DNA from: an uncultured Bacteroidales bacterium
Lineage (GTDB): Bacteria; Bacteroidota; Bacteroidia; Bacteroidales; Paludibacteraceae
DNA: 64,000 nt
Direction of reading: 5' to 3'
Assembly: GCA_946186915.1 (NCBI GenBank)
Contig: CAMHOY010000001.1
Location: forward strand, 124,001-188,000
Under the pieces are notes generated by a model, which saw only the letters and a program-made list of their open reading frames with translations, was not told the DNA's origin and made no database searches. Positions within the stretch are counted from its first letter, which is position 1. Each line of letters begins with the position of its first letter. Positions 50,828-59,600 of the stretch are shown piece by piece. A program made the position numbers and the translations under genes.

Positions 50828-50850
50828 AGTATTAAGATTGAAATCCGCCG

Positions 50851-50881
50851 CAAAGATACAACTTTTATTTTAAACCGCCAA
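50851..50881 (-). promoter_or_regulatory. Promoter of the DUF4143 gene at 49658
   Basis: Minus strand: TTG at 50879-50881, 20-base spacer, TATCTTTG at 50851-50858. Confidence 0.75.
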
Positions 50882-50962
50882 ATTTTTTCTATGAAAATTT
50901 TATGTAATTTCGGAATTAAACTCCAAATCTGCATAACTTTTTTAATCCTTTGCCATATACAA

Positions 50963-50988
50963 AGAGACAGGGCTTCTACCCTGTCTCT
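50963..50988 (-). terminator. Terminator-like hairpin after the Ig-like protein gene
   Basis: Perfect 10-bp stem AGAGACAGGG/CCCTGTCTCT with loop CTTCTA. On the minus strand it is followed by a short T tract, 47 bp after the stop of the gene at 51035. Confidence 0.65.
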
Positions 50989-51001
50989 CATAATATTAGA
51001 G

Positions 51002-51020
51002 GGAACGCGCGTACGCTCAC
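51002..51020. repeat. CGCGCGTACG motif copy (3' end of the Ig-like gene)
   Basis: Exact 19-base match to 49635-49653, just outside the 3' end of the minus-strand gene at 51035. Confidence 0.85.
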
Positions 51021-51034
51021 ATACGCGAGCGAGC

Positions 51035-53605
51035 TCATTCAATCTTCATACCCGTTATGGTATAAACCGCATCGTTGCGGATGATGAGGATTTGGCCGTC
51101 GCGCAGAATCTTCTGTGCCTTCGTTTCGCTCTCCACATCCTCTATGCCTTGCGGATTCTTGTATGGACGCACATATACATAGACATATACTGCACCTGCT
51201 GTGTTGGACTTGTACGGCTTGATGGCCGCATTGCCTGCGTGATATTTGAACATTGCATTGCTGTTGCCGAGGTTGCGGATGAATATGCCGTTGTTGCCGT
51301 CCTCAACAAACTCCCACATCTTGCAGTTCTGAGTATTCGCATCTACGATATCATTACCGGTACTCGTTACAGCAATCGGCTTGCTTGCGCCTACAATCGT
51401 CAGCGTGAAGCCCTCTTTGCCGTTCTCTGTGCCCAATACCATGCGGCAAGCGTTATCAGCGTATGCCTCGCTTTCAGTAACGGTCACGTCATTCAACAGA
51501 ACAGTCAGTTTCTTGTTGTCGCGCGCACCGGCAATCACCGGAACGCTCTGCAGCGCCAGAATAATCGTATCCTTGGCGGCTAAACTGCTCGGGTCTGATA
51601 CTTTCGCGAAGGTAGCCGCAGCTACTACGTGAATCGTGATCTGCGCACTCTTGTCGGCGATGGTAGCCGTGATGACGGCATCGCCTTCGGCTACGGAGGT
51701 CACCTTGCCGCTGGCATCTACTGTGGCAACGCCCTCGTTGTCCGATTGGTAGTAAATCGTATATTCGCTGGCTGCCTGTGCCGGATCAACGGTCGGATTC
51801 AACTGCAGCGACGAACCCAGCGTCAGGTTAGCCTCTTCCGGCAGACTGATGCTGTTCACCGCTACGGCGATGACATGTACCGTACAACTCTTGACTACTT
51901 CACCGATGGTGGCAGTGATCTCCGTGTCACCCAGTCCCATTGCGGTGATAACGCCCTTGCTGCTTACTTTCGCAATCGAGGCATTATTGCTGGCCCAAGT
52001 AGCACTTGCACTCGCGTATTCCGGAACGAAAGCAGTGATGGTCAGCGTCTCTTGACCGCCGATATTCAGCGTCACTTCGCTCTTCGAGAGAGTGAAATCG
52101 GTAATGGTCGGTTTGGTAATCGTCAGCGTCACACTCGCGCTTACGCTCGGTACGCGGACCGATGTAGCGGTTACCGTTACGGTTCCCGTCACGTGTTTCG
52201 CCGTCAACTTGCCTTCCTGATCCACTTCGCCCTGATACGTATGATCTACGCTCCAGGTCAACGACTTGTCGGCTGCGTTATCCGGCGTATAGACTACGAA
52301 TGGCGCGAGGTCAATCGTCTGACCTTGATCGATGGTCGTCGGCGCACCTACAAACTCTAACTTAGTCAACTTAATCGTCGTCGGGATAAGGTTGATAACG
52401 ATCGATTTGGCTCCCTCCATCGGATCCAATTTAGCATCCTGCGTCAGGTAAGCCAACTGTGCATTGACGCTTCCGGTCTTCGTACCGTTACCCTTATAGG
52501 TCACAGTCACTGTACCGCTGGTGCGGTCGCCTTGATCGGCTACTTCGAAGAGGTTCGCATCTGCGCCGGTGATCTCCCAAATGATATCATCCGTCAGATT
52601 CTCTGCCGTGTAGTTCACCGTCACCTCAGCTGTCTCGCCTAACTCTACATCGCCGAAGACCACATCTTCTACTTCCAGTTTCGCCTCTATGTCATGCGCT
52701 TCGCCGGCTTTCTTATATAACTGGTATGTGCTGCCTTGCGGAGTTTTGTACGGTTTGAAACGGTCGGTGTTGAATTCAACAGGGAAGGTCTCATCGGGTT
52801 TGGACACATAGGCTGTGCCGTTAGTGATGGAAATTCCCCAACCTACCAGAATCTGATTTGGCACAGCAGCCGCATAGGTGAAAGCACCCTTGCCGGTGAT
52901 ATCCAGCGCCAGTTTGTTGGTGGTGCCGGTAGCAGTGAACTGCCAGTTGCCGCCATATTGACCCAGCACAAAAGTCTGCGCCGTTTCAGGCACATCCGCA
53001 GTACCTGCCGTTTTGTCGATCTTCACGCCTTCGGTCACTGCCGGCAGGTAAGCGCCATTCAACGGACCGCTTACTGCACCTGCGCTCTCGCAAACGAATA
53101 CCACTGTATCGCCGGCTTTCAGGTCGCTGGTACTGTTCAAACGCTCGAACGGAGTCGTCTGCGGAGTAATAGCCTCGTCGGTCACGGTGATGGTGATATC
53201 TACGTATTTATGCACCTCTTCCCAATTGGTGTCGTATGCATAGAGGTGCAACTTACCGCTATAGGTGCCGGCGGCTTTAACGCCATAACCGATCTGGAAC
53301 TCGCAGCTCTTGAGCATACTACCGCCGTAGCCCAGATATACATAATCCGGATCGCCTACATAGAAACCGTTCGGATTTGTCTCATCATCCAGCACGCCTT
53401 CTGTTATCTCTGCCCACATCGACGTACCTTCGGTCGTTAAACCGCTCCAGGTCACGGTGATTGTCTGCGATCCATACATAGGAAGTGCCTGGCCTTTGAT
53501 ACTCACTTCCCCAAAATCAACTGTTGTTGGATTAACGGTAATGCTTGCCGCCCAACTCATCACGCTGATCATCGCCAGCGTCAACAAAGAGAAAATTTTC
53601 TTCAT
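51035..53605 (-). CDS. Secreted protein with bacterial Ig-like (Big_2) domains and C-terminal sorting motif
   Basis: 856 residues. Signal peptide at 1-19 (MISVMSWAAS). An N-terminal beta domain (about 20-135, TTVDFGEVSIKG) is followed by a lipocalin-like or ricin-like region (150-290), a further Ig-like domain (about 320-410), then three Big_2-type domains (about 412-505, 505-585 and 586-665; for example SNNASIAKVSSKGVITAMGLGD). The C-terminal region ends in KILRDGQILIIRNDAVYTITG. Probably surface-exposed via type IX secretion; ligand unknown. Only 32 bp downstream of higA, with no standard promoter in that gap. Confidence 0.85.
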   Translation of the reverse strand: MKKIFSLLTLAMISVMSWAASITVNPTTVDFGEVSIKGQALPMYGSQTITVTWSGLTTEGTSMWAEITEGVLDDETNPNGFYVGDPDYVYLGYGGSMLKSCEFQIGYGVKAAGTYSGKLHLYAYDTNWEEVHKYVDITITVTDEAITPQTTPFERLNSTSDLKAGDTVVFVCESAGAVSGPLNGAYLPAVTEGVKIDKTAGTADVPETAQTFVLGQYGGNWQFTATGTTNKLALDITGKGAFTYAAAVPNQILVGWGISITNGTAYVSKPDETFPVEFNTDRFKPYKTPQGSTYQLYKKAGEAHDIEAKLEVEDVVFGDVELGETAEVTVNYTAENLTDDIIWEITGADANLFEVADQGDRTSGTVTVTYKGNGTKTGSVNAQLAYLTQDAKLDPMEGAKSIVINLIPTTIKLTKLEFVGAPTTIDQGQTIDLAPFVVYTPDNAADKSLTWSVDHTYQGEVDQEGKLTAKHVTGTVTVTATSVRVPSVSASVTLTITKPTITDFTLSKSEVTLNIGGQETLTITAFVPEYASASATWASNNASIAKVSSKGVITAMGLGDTEITATIGEVVKSCTVHVIAVAVNSISLPEEANLTLGSSLQLNPTVDPAQAASEYTIYYQSDNEGVATVDASGKVTSVAEGDAVITATIADKSAQITIHVVAAATFAKVSDPSSLAAKDTIILALQSVPVIAGARDNKKLTVLLNDVTVTESEAYADNACRMVLGTENGKEGFTLTIVGASKPIAVTSTGNDIVDANTQNCKMWEFVEDGNNGIFIRNLGNSNAMFKYHAGNAAIKPYKSNTAGAVYVYVYVRPYKNPQGIEDVESETKAQKILRDGQILIIRNDAVYTITGMKIE

Positions 53606-53637
53606 GATAAATATAAGTTAAATGAATTTTTTATTGA

Positions 53638-53949
53638 CTAAAGCATAGCTGCTATATGCGGTATACGCGATAGCCATGACAAGATTTTACTATCTTGTCG
53701 AGCTGTCTGCATATTGTATCTTGTTTGTATGTTCATCAGCGTATCGGCTGGGATGCCCAATGCCGCTTCAAACATCAGTGCTGTAGCCGGGGTAAGCGTA
53801 CGCTTGCCGTTTAGTAGTTCGTTTAAAACGGTATATGACATATTGACTTGACGCGCAAACTCACGTTGCGAGATGTGACGTGCTTCCATCTCATCCTTCA
53901 GCACCTCTCCCGGGTGCAAGGCATAGAACGAATAACCTAAAGTAGACAT
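53638..53949 (-). CDS. higA: HigA-type antitoxin
   Basis: 103 residues from the ATG at 53949 (MSTLGYSFYALHPGEVL). The XRE helix-turn-helix shows HISQREFARQVNMSYTVLNELLNGKRTLTP, the classical HigA/VapI pattern. It should neutralise HigB and repress the shared promoter. Order toxin then antitoxin, as in other higBA loci; 4 bp separate the two genes. Confidence 0.88.
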   Translation of the reverse strand: MSTLGYSFYALHPGEVLKDEMEARHISQREFARQVNMSYTVLNELLNGKRTLTPATALMFEAALGIPADTLMNIQTRYNMQTARQDSKILSWLSRIPHIAAML

Positions 53950-53953
53950 GGTC

Positions 53954-54265
53954 TTATTGGTAATGGTTGGTAATATCTTCAATTTTACAAATCGTCAGCG
54001 TCGTTTCGCCTGCCTTCGCTTCCAACTCAAAGATTAGGCGATAATGATAATCTATTCGTACGGAGTAGTAGCCCGTATCTTCCAGCGCCTCAAAATGCAG
54101 GGAATTAAAACGGAATAAATCTTCCATTCTGCTTACTGCATCTAAGATGCCTACTACTTTTGCGTATTTACGTATAACATCCGGTTGATAGCGATGTTGT
54201 TTATCGTTTGTTTTTCCGGTGTAGTATAACTCGCTTAAGTAGTCTTTTTGGAAAACTATTTCCAT
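53954..54265 (-). CDS. higB: HigB/RelE-family toxin
   Basis: 103 residues from the ATG at 54265 (MEIVFQKDYLSELYYTG). ParE/RelE-like fold elements: FRFNSLHFEALEDTGYYSVRIDYHYRLIFEL and the C-terminal ICKIEDITNHY. HigB toxins cut mRNA on the ribosome. The longer start at 54295 is upstream of the promoter box and is rejected. Promoter at 54285-54315. Confidence 0.88.
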   Translation of the reverse strand: MEIVFQKDYLSELYYTGKTNDKQHRYQPDVIRKYAKVVGILDAVSRMEDLFRFNSLHFEALEDTGYYSVRIDYHYRLIFELEAKAGETTLTICKIEDITNHYQ

Positions 54266-54284
54266 ACGATTTGTAAATTCGCTG

Positions 54285-54315
54285 CAAAGATACAACTAAT
54301 TTTTGATATTCGCAA
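54285..54315 (-). promoter_or_regulatory. Promoter of higBA
   Basis: Minus strand: TTG at 54313-54315, 20-base spacer, TATCTTTG at 54285-54292. The short leader fixes the higB start at 54265. Confidence 0.78.
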
Positions 54316-54432
54316 ATTTTGTGAACATTTTTTGCTTTTTTTTACAAGAAAAGGCAAGGCATCTTCCCTGCCTCTCTATCCTCTAAACACTCATTCCCTA
54401 AACACTAAACATTTTTTAATGTGTATGTTCTT

Positions 54433-54456
54433 TATATATAAGGAACGCGCGCATAT
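54433..54456 (+). repeat. Left inverted-repeat arm around the AT-rich DUF4143 gene
   Basis: TATATATAAGGAACGCGCGC; matched in opposite orientation at 55857-55880. The rest of 54316-54500 holds a GGCAAGG/CCCTGCC hairpin and short CTAAACA-type repeats but no gene. Confidence 0.6.
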
Positions 54457-54504
54457 ACACGCGAAGCCTACACGTCATTTTTTTTAAACAATTTACACAA
54501 AGAT

Positions 54505-54535
54505 TTGCGTAATTCGGAAAAAAGTTGTACCTTTG
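54505..54535 (+). promoter_or_regulatory. Promoter of the AT-rich DUF4143 gene
   Basis: TTG at 54505-54507, 20-base spacer, TACCTTTG at 54528-54535. Between it and the ATG lie two similar palindromic stretches (TTTTGTACGATAAAA and TTTGTCG with CGATAAA) that could be operators. Confidence 0.75.
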
Positions 54536-54606
54536 CGGCGATTTTGTACGATAAAATTACGAATAATTACAATTTTGTCGATTATAAACGATAAAGTACT
54601 ATTGCT

Positions 54607-55815
54607 ATGAATATCATTTCTCGCAGTGAATACATTCAGCGGATTGAGCGCTATTTAGGGAAACAGACGATTATTGTGCTGACAGGTCAACGGCGTGTCG
54701 GAAAAAGTTTTGTATTAAAAGATTTAGCCCAACGGAAGATGGGTGAGGGGGCAAATGTTATTTATATTGATAAAGAGAGTAAAACATTTGATAGTATAAC
54801 CAATCATGCTGAATTAAATCAATATATTGATGCGCACCGCCAAGCTGGCAGAACGAACTTTATACTCATTGATGAAGTACAAGAGATTGAGGACTTTGAG
54901 AAGTCTGTCAGAGCATATAGAGTTGAGCCTGATTGTGAGATTATCATAACAGGTAGTAATGCCGAACTGTTCAGTAGTGATCTTGCTAATCGATTAGGAG
55001 GAAGACATCATAGTGTGTATATTCAATCACTAACTTATAATGAGTTTTTAACATTTCATAATTTGACAGACTCTGAAGACGCTTTGCGTTTATTCATTGA
55101 GGATGGTGGACTTCCTGGCTTGGTTAATTTTGATATTACAGATAGTCGAGAAGTATCGGATTACCAGAAAGATGTCTTCAATACGGTCCTTTTGAAGGAT
55201 GTTGTTTTGCGGCATAAGGTGCGTAATGTTCCTTTTTTGGAACGTCTGTGTCAGTTCGCTGCAGATAATACAGGAAAAATCTTTTCTGCTACCTCCATCA
55301 GCAATTTTGTTAAGTCCAGAGGCGAATCAACGACTACGGATCTGATTATTCGGTATTTCAGATATCTCGTGGATAGCTATGTATTAAGACAGGTGAAACG
55401 CTATGATATCCGGGGAAAGAAAATTTTAGAGAGCAATTCCAAGTACTATTTTGAAGATCATGGAATTAGAAATATAGTGGCTGGCACTCGTCGTGATCAG
55501 GACATTGAAAAAGTTATTGAGAACATCGTTTATCAGCAACTTATCTACTTGGGATACGATGTGCAAATAGGCCAATTATTAGCCGGTGAGGTGGATTTTG
55601 TTTGCACGGATAGTAATAAAGAGCGGGCATACATACAAGTTGCTTATATATTATCTGATGAAAATACCATCCGGCGGGAATATAATAGTCTACGTGGGAT
55701 AAAGGATAATTATCCTAAATATATCATATCTATGACGCCGTTAGTGAAGCGAAATAATGACGAGGGGATTATCCATCTTGGGCTTCGTGAGTTCTTGATT
55801 AATGGATTAGTTTGA
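54607..55815 (+). CDS. AT-rich DUF4143 ATPase, probably acquired
   Basis: 402 residues. Walker A TGQRRVGKSF near residue 26, Walker B FILIDEVQEI near 84, an arginine-finger-type region ITGSNAELFSSDL near 116, and C-terminal DUF4143 with EVDFVCTDSNKERAYIQVAY near 334, where the nuclease-type Lys is replaced (IQVA). Codon use and base composition are clearly more AT-rich than in all neighbours. The gene with its promoter and terminator lies between inverted TATATA-AAGGAACGCGC repeats, which suggests transfer as a unit. The role is unknown. Confidence 0.88.
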   Translation: MNIISRSEYIQRIERYLGKQTIIVLTGQRRVGKSFVLKDLAQRKMGEGANVIYIDKESKTFDSITNHAELNQYIDAHRQAGRTNFILIDEVQEIEDFEKSVRAYRVEPDCEIIITGSNAELFSSDLANRLGGRHHSVYIQSLTYNEFLTFHNLTDSEDALRLFIEDGGLPGLVNFDITDSREVSDYQKDVFNTVLLKDVVLRHKVRNVPFLERLCQFAADNTGKIFSATSISNFVKSRGESTTTDLIIRYFRYLVDSYVLRQVKRYDIRGKKILESNSKYYFEDHGIRNIVAGTRRDQDIEKVIENIVYQQLIYLGYDVQIGQLLAGEVDFVCTDSNKERAYIQVAYILSDENTIRREYNSLRGIKDNYPKYIISMTPLVKRNNDEGIIHLGLREFLINGLV

Positions 55816-55820
55816 TACGC

Positions 55821-55854
55821 AAATGCAACGCCCATTTGGACGTTGCATTTTTTG
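55821..55854 (+). terminator. Terminator of the AT-rich DUF4143 gene
   Basis: AAATGCAACG pairs with CGTTGCATTT around CCCATTTGGA, followed by a T run. Confidence 0.88.
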
Positions 55855-55856
55855 CA

Positions 55857-55880
55857 CGCATGCGCGTTCCTTAAATATAT
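55857..55880 (-). repeat. Right inverted-repeat arm
   Basis: On the minus strand TATATATTTAAGGAACGCGC, the inverted partner of 54433-54456. Confidence 0.6.
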
Positions 55881-55908
55881 ACACGTACACTATAGAAATA
55901 AAAACTAT

Positions 55909-56100
55909 ATTTTTTGTGTTTTTGCTGCGATACGGAATAATTCAGTATTTATACAGCTTTCGCTGTGCGGATTGGGCTATTACGGCGCGTATTGAGCTTG
56001 CTCGGATACGCGCGGTGATGAGCTAATACGCTCGAGGCCGCGTAGGCCTGAATAATGACTTATTCTGTGTCGCAGTGTTTTTTATGTATTTTTCTTTATC
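55909..56100 (+). ncRNA. Candidate structured RNA A, copy 2
   Basis: Folded core at 55925-56075. Closing stem: 16 bases at 55925-55940 pair with 56060-56075 (two G-U), then TTCAG/CTGAA. Hairpins: ACAGC-TTTC-GCTGT (55953-55966), GCGCGTAT/ATACGCGC with inner GAGC-TT-GCTC (55985-56013), AGGCC-GCGTA-GGCCT (56035-56049). TACGC (56027-56031) could instead pair with GCGTA (56040-56044). A T-rich run follows. It shares with copy 1 the flanks TATTTTT...GCTG and GCAG plus T tract. No ORF supported between 55816 and 56179. Confidence 0.62.
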
Positions 56101-56179
56101 ACCCGTAGGGCTTTTATTTCCTTTTATTTACTATCTCCGAGGAGCGCATATACACGCGTAGCCTACACGCCGTCAGGCC

Positions 56180-56548
56180 CTACACGCGTGAGCGCTTACG
56201 CGCAACACGCATTATAAGGTATACGCATGCGAGCAGCGCCAGTGGAATCATTGCATCGCCAAGAGGCGTAGGATACGGATCTCCCGTATCACCCCAATCA
56301 TCGTCCTCCCAATCATCACCTCTCTTCGCGCGATTAGGACCACTCGCGTTTGCGGGACTATACGTTCCGACAGTCGCACCTGTTACATACGTTCCCTGTA
56401 CAGCTGCAGAAGGCAGAGTAGAACCGGCACTTGGCATCACTGACGTGGATTGCATTTGTGCTTGCGGCTCTTGGGCGAGCGCCTGAGCACTAATGCTCAG
56501 CACGCTCATCAAACCCATTACGATCAATAAATATCTCAATGCTTTCAT
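56180..56548 (-). CDS. Small bitopic protein paired with the second adhesin, C-terminal PLGD-TM-basic tail
   Basis: 122 residues from the ATG at 56548 (MKALRYLLIVMGLMSVL); the first ATG (56566) lies within repeat-derived sequence. Signal peptide or anchor at 1-22, then a Gln/Ser/Ala/Thr-rich linker (about 25-75), an acidic patch DDWEDDDWGD, then DPYPTPLGD. A hydrophobic helix follows (about 100-115) with the basic tail RVARKRSRV. The layout matches the protein at 13074-13748, which also follows a giant adhesin. No known family; an envelope anchor or sorting substrate is a guess. Confidence 0.8.
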   Translation of the reverse strand: MKALRYLLIVMGLMSVLSISAQALAQEPQAQMQSTSVMPSAGSTLPSAAVQGTYVTGATVGTYSPANASGPNRAKRGDDWEDDDWGDTGDPYPTPLGDAMIPLALLACVYLIMRVARKRSRV

Positions 56549-56550
56549 AA

Positions 56551-56616
56551 TCTTTAACTCTTTCATTCGTTAAACATTCATTCGTTCATTCATTAAACAT
56601 TAAACTTTAAACATTG
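56551..56616. repeat. Degenerate 7-8-bp repeat between adhesin and small protein
   Basis: TTAAACATTCATTCGTTCAT-type units fill the spacer between the two minus-strand genes. Confidence 0.8.
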
Positions 56617-56619
56617 AGA

Positions 56620-59600
56620 TCACTTGATCTCACGTACTTGTTTACCCGTCGCATCGTAGATCTTACCGCCGCGCAAGATATACATCTTATCACGATAGAT
56701 GAACTTATACGGGCGTTCCGAATCGCCACCTACATCGTCTATGCCTGTTGCCGAGTTATCTTTCTCTTTGACTTTCAAGCCAATCGAGAAGCGGTTCTCA
56801 ATCAATCCTGTCTGCTCCAACTCTACTGTGTAATCATTGGTTAACAGGTTCGTGTTGAGTCCAAGCTCGGCATCATACAGGATTACATATTCCAGACGGT
56901 CGATGTCGGAGTTTGCATCCAAACTGAAGACATAATCGCCGTTCACATTCGGAGCATAGAACTCCAGCGGAATCAACTCGGACGTCTCTGCCGGCGTCAA
57001 CGTGTTACCTACCAGATAATGTCCGTCTGCAACGGTATATACCTTCAGGTAAGTCAATGCCTCACGGTTCTCGAAGATGTTCTGATCCTCGCCGAACTTA
57101 TAACCGGTCGTTGCGTTGGCATCAATCTTCAAACCTGCTTGCGCAAAGTCATCGCCGTGCGTGAGGTTAATGTCCGCATAAATCGGGCTCACATTTTCTG
57201 TCTGTGCCAGCAAATGACGCGGAGCCGATGCACGCTTCGAGCGGTCGAACAATACCGATCCATTCGCACTTGTCTGGATGAAGAAGTTTTTGAACGGTTC
57301 GAATACTGCCTGTGCGGAATTCGCACGGTATTGCGGGAAGGCGCTGTACCAATCGTTCGGCATGGTGACATATGCATCCGTCGTCTCTGTGTAGGAGTAT
57401 TTACCATCCCACGGAGTCGTGTTGGTCTTCTCCAAACAGCCGACCGTAAAGTCTGCTGCATATGCCTCTTCTTCATCTCCATAATACGAGATAGTAGCCA
57501 TGTACGGGTTCGCAATCAAGTTCCATCCCTTGTCGTTATCAGGCGTATTTGCTCCGCCTTCATGCGCGTAGATGTCGATGGCTGGCTTTCCACTTGCTTT
57601 GCCTTCTCCATTGGAATCCGCCCAATTGTTTACGCCCGTGAATGGGAAGCGGATTACCGCGAACGGCTGTCCTTTCGGGCGTTTGCCTTGCAGTACATAA
57701 CCTTGGCCTACTTGCAGCGTGTAGCTGGTAGAAGTAATCGGTGTCCAACCCGAAGCGCCTGTCGAACGTGTCTCTCCGTCATAGCGCATAATACGGAATT
57801 GCGAATCAAGCGTTCCGTTAATCGCCGCGCCTGTGGAGGTGTTCAACGAGTTAGCATAGTTAACACCGCTCAAAGATACCTCGAATGGAACACTCAATGC
57901 ATACGAGTGAGCGGTATTCACATACATGTCGAGATTGGCGCCATTGGTACTGCTGATCTGTTTATTCAATCTTAAGTGAGGAACACCTTGTGCCAAATCT
58001 TCCTTATGGGCGACACCCTTGATACCGCCGCGCATCTCCAGATAGTTAACGCTGGTACTACCATTGTCATTTATCAATGTTCCGCCCGCATAGACATACA
58101 AGTTATGGAATTTACTTGCGTGAGAGGCGGTTGCATTGGTCGTCAACTTCGCACCTTCCAGAATGACCACATCGTAATCCTTCGTGGCTGCATCCAAAGT
58201 GGTAAACGGAGTTTCTGCAGTGGTCGTCGTGGTTGTTCCGCTTACGATAATAGGTATTGTCACATTGGCAATCTTGTCCACGCCACCAATCTTCATCTTC
58301 AGCGACAGCACTTTACCGTAATCGCCGGTGATGTCTGCCAATCCTACTTCGTATAATCCATAACCGCCGGTCGAATGACGAGTGATAGATGTTACGTTGG
58401 TAGTAGGAGCAGCATTAACACCATACTTCGTGTGACCGCTGGTAAGCGATACATTGTTATCTGCCGCAATGGCGAATACCAATCCGTTCGTCTTCCACTC
58501 ACGCGCAATAATATCGATGGTTTCTACGGTAGTCAGCGGGATAAAGTGTATCTCTGAATAGCCGCTATTGGCCATTCCCCACTTATTATTGCTTATCATT
58601 AAGCCGGTACGTGTGTTATTCGATGTAGCCATCGTATAACCGCTGAAGTCGGCATTTGTCTCTGCTACAATCCAACCATAGTTAGCATCTGTTGATGTAG
58701 CTGAATAGTTGCGAATACCCGCGGCATCACCATCGGCGGCCCACAAGCAGTACTTGTTGGCATCCTCTGCGGCATTTATCGCGAAGCGCAACTTAGAATA
58801 ATTAGCGGTATAATCTCTCATGATGTACGCCGTGTTCGAAGGACCTTGCGCCGTCCAGTTCAAAACACTCGCGTCTTCTGTCACGGAAATTAAGATTGGA
58901 TCATAAGTACCGGAAGCGCTCATGTCATTCGGCAGTGCATACCATGCGCCGCCAATCTTTGTGGCGATAGCAAAACTTGCCGGCAATGTACGGCCGTACA
59001 ACTCAAGGGTCTTAGTCTCAATAACCGTATTCTTCAGCAGCACTTCAATCTTCAACTGGTAGTGGTCTAACGTGTTGGCACCGCCATTCGGTTCATATGT
59101 GATAGAGAATGTCTGGTTGTAAGCACCGCTTACTTCTGCCAAACTGATGTTGCTTCCATCTGCCGAGCCATAACTACCGTTGCAGAGACGGAACTCACTA
59201 GATGTATAAGTCGGCGATCCGGTGCGACCATAAGTTACGTCATTCGTTACATCGTAATATGTGATACGTAATGCCGTTGCACAAGCAAAGTCAGTACTGC
59301 TAATAGTGATTTCTGTTGCACCGGTTGCCACTTTCTCTCCGGCCGAAGCTGTCAGACGAACGGTACCTGTTACATTGGTCGTTCCAATCCAAACAGCGTT
59401 CAACGTGATGTCTCCACTCAAGCCGGTAATCTTGCCTGCGCCTGGGGTAATAATCGCGCCTGACTCATCCGAAGGATTTGTCCAACCGACAAACGTACTA
59501 CCTTCTTTGGAGAAGCCTGCTGCGCCTACTGTAATAGCATCAGCTGTCGTATTCATTGTATACTCAACGTGGTCTGCGCCCGTTCCGCCATTAGCGGTAT

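Noticed and set aside
54295..54295. Longer start for higB (MYLCSEFTNR)
   Set aside because: The promoter TATCTTTG box at 54285-54292 overlaps these codons; the RelE-type sequence begins at the ATG at 54265.
55823..56026. 67-codon ORF after the AT-rich DUF4143 gene
   Set aside because: It translates the terminator hairpin, an inverted-repeat arm and part of candidate RNA A.
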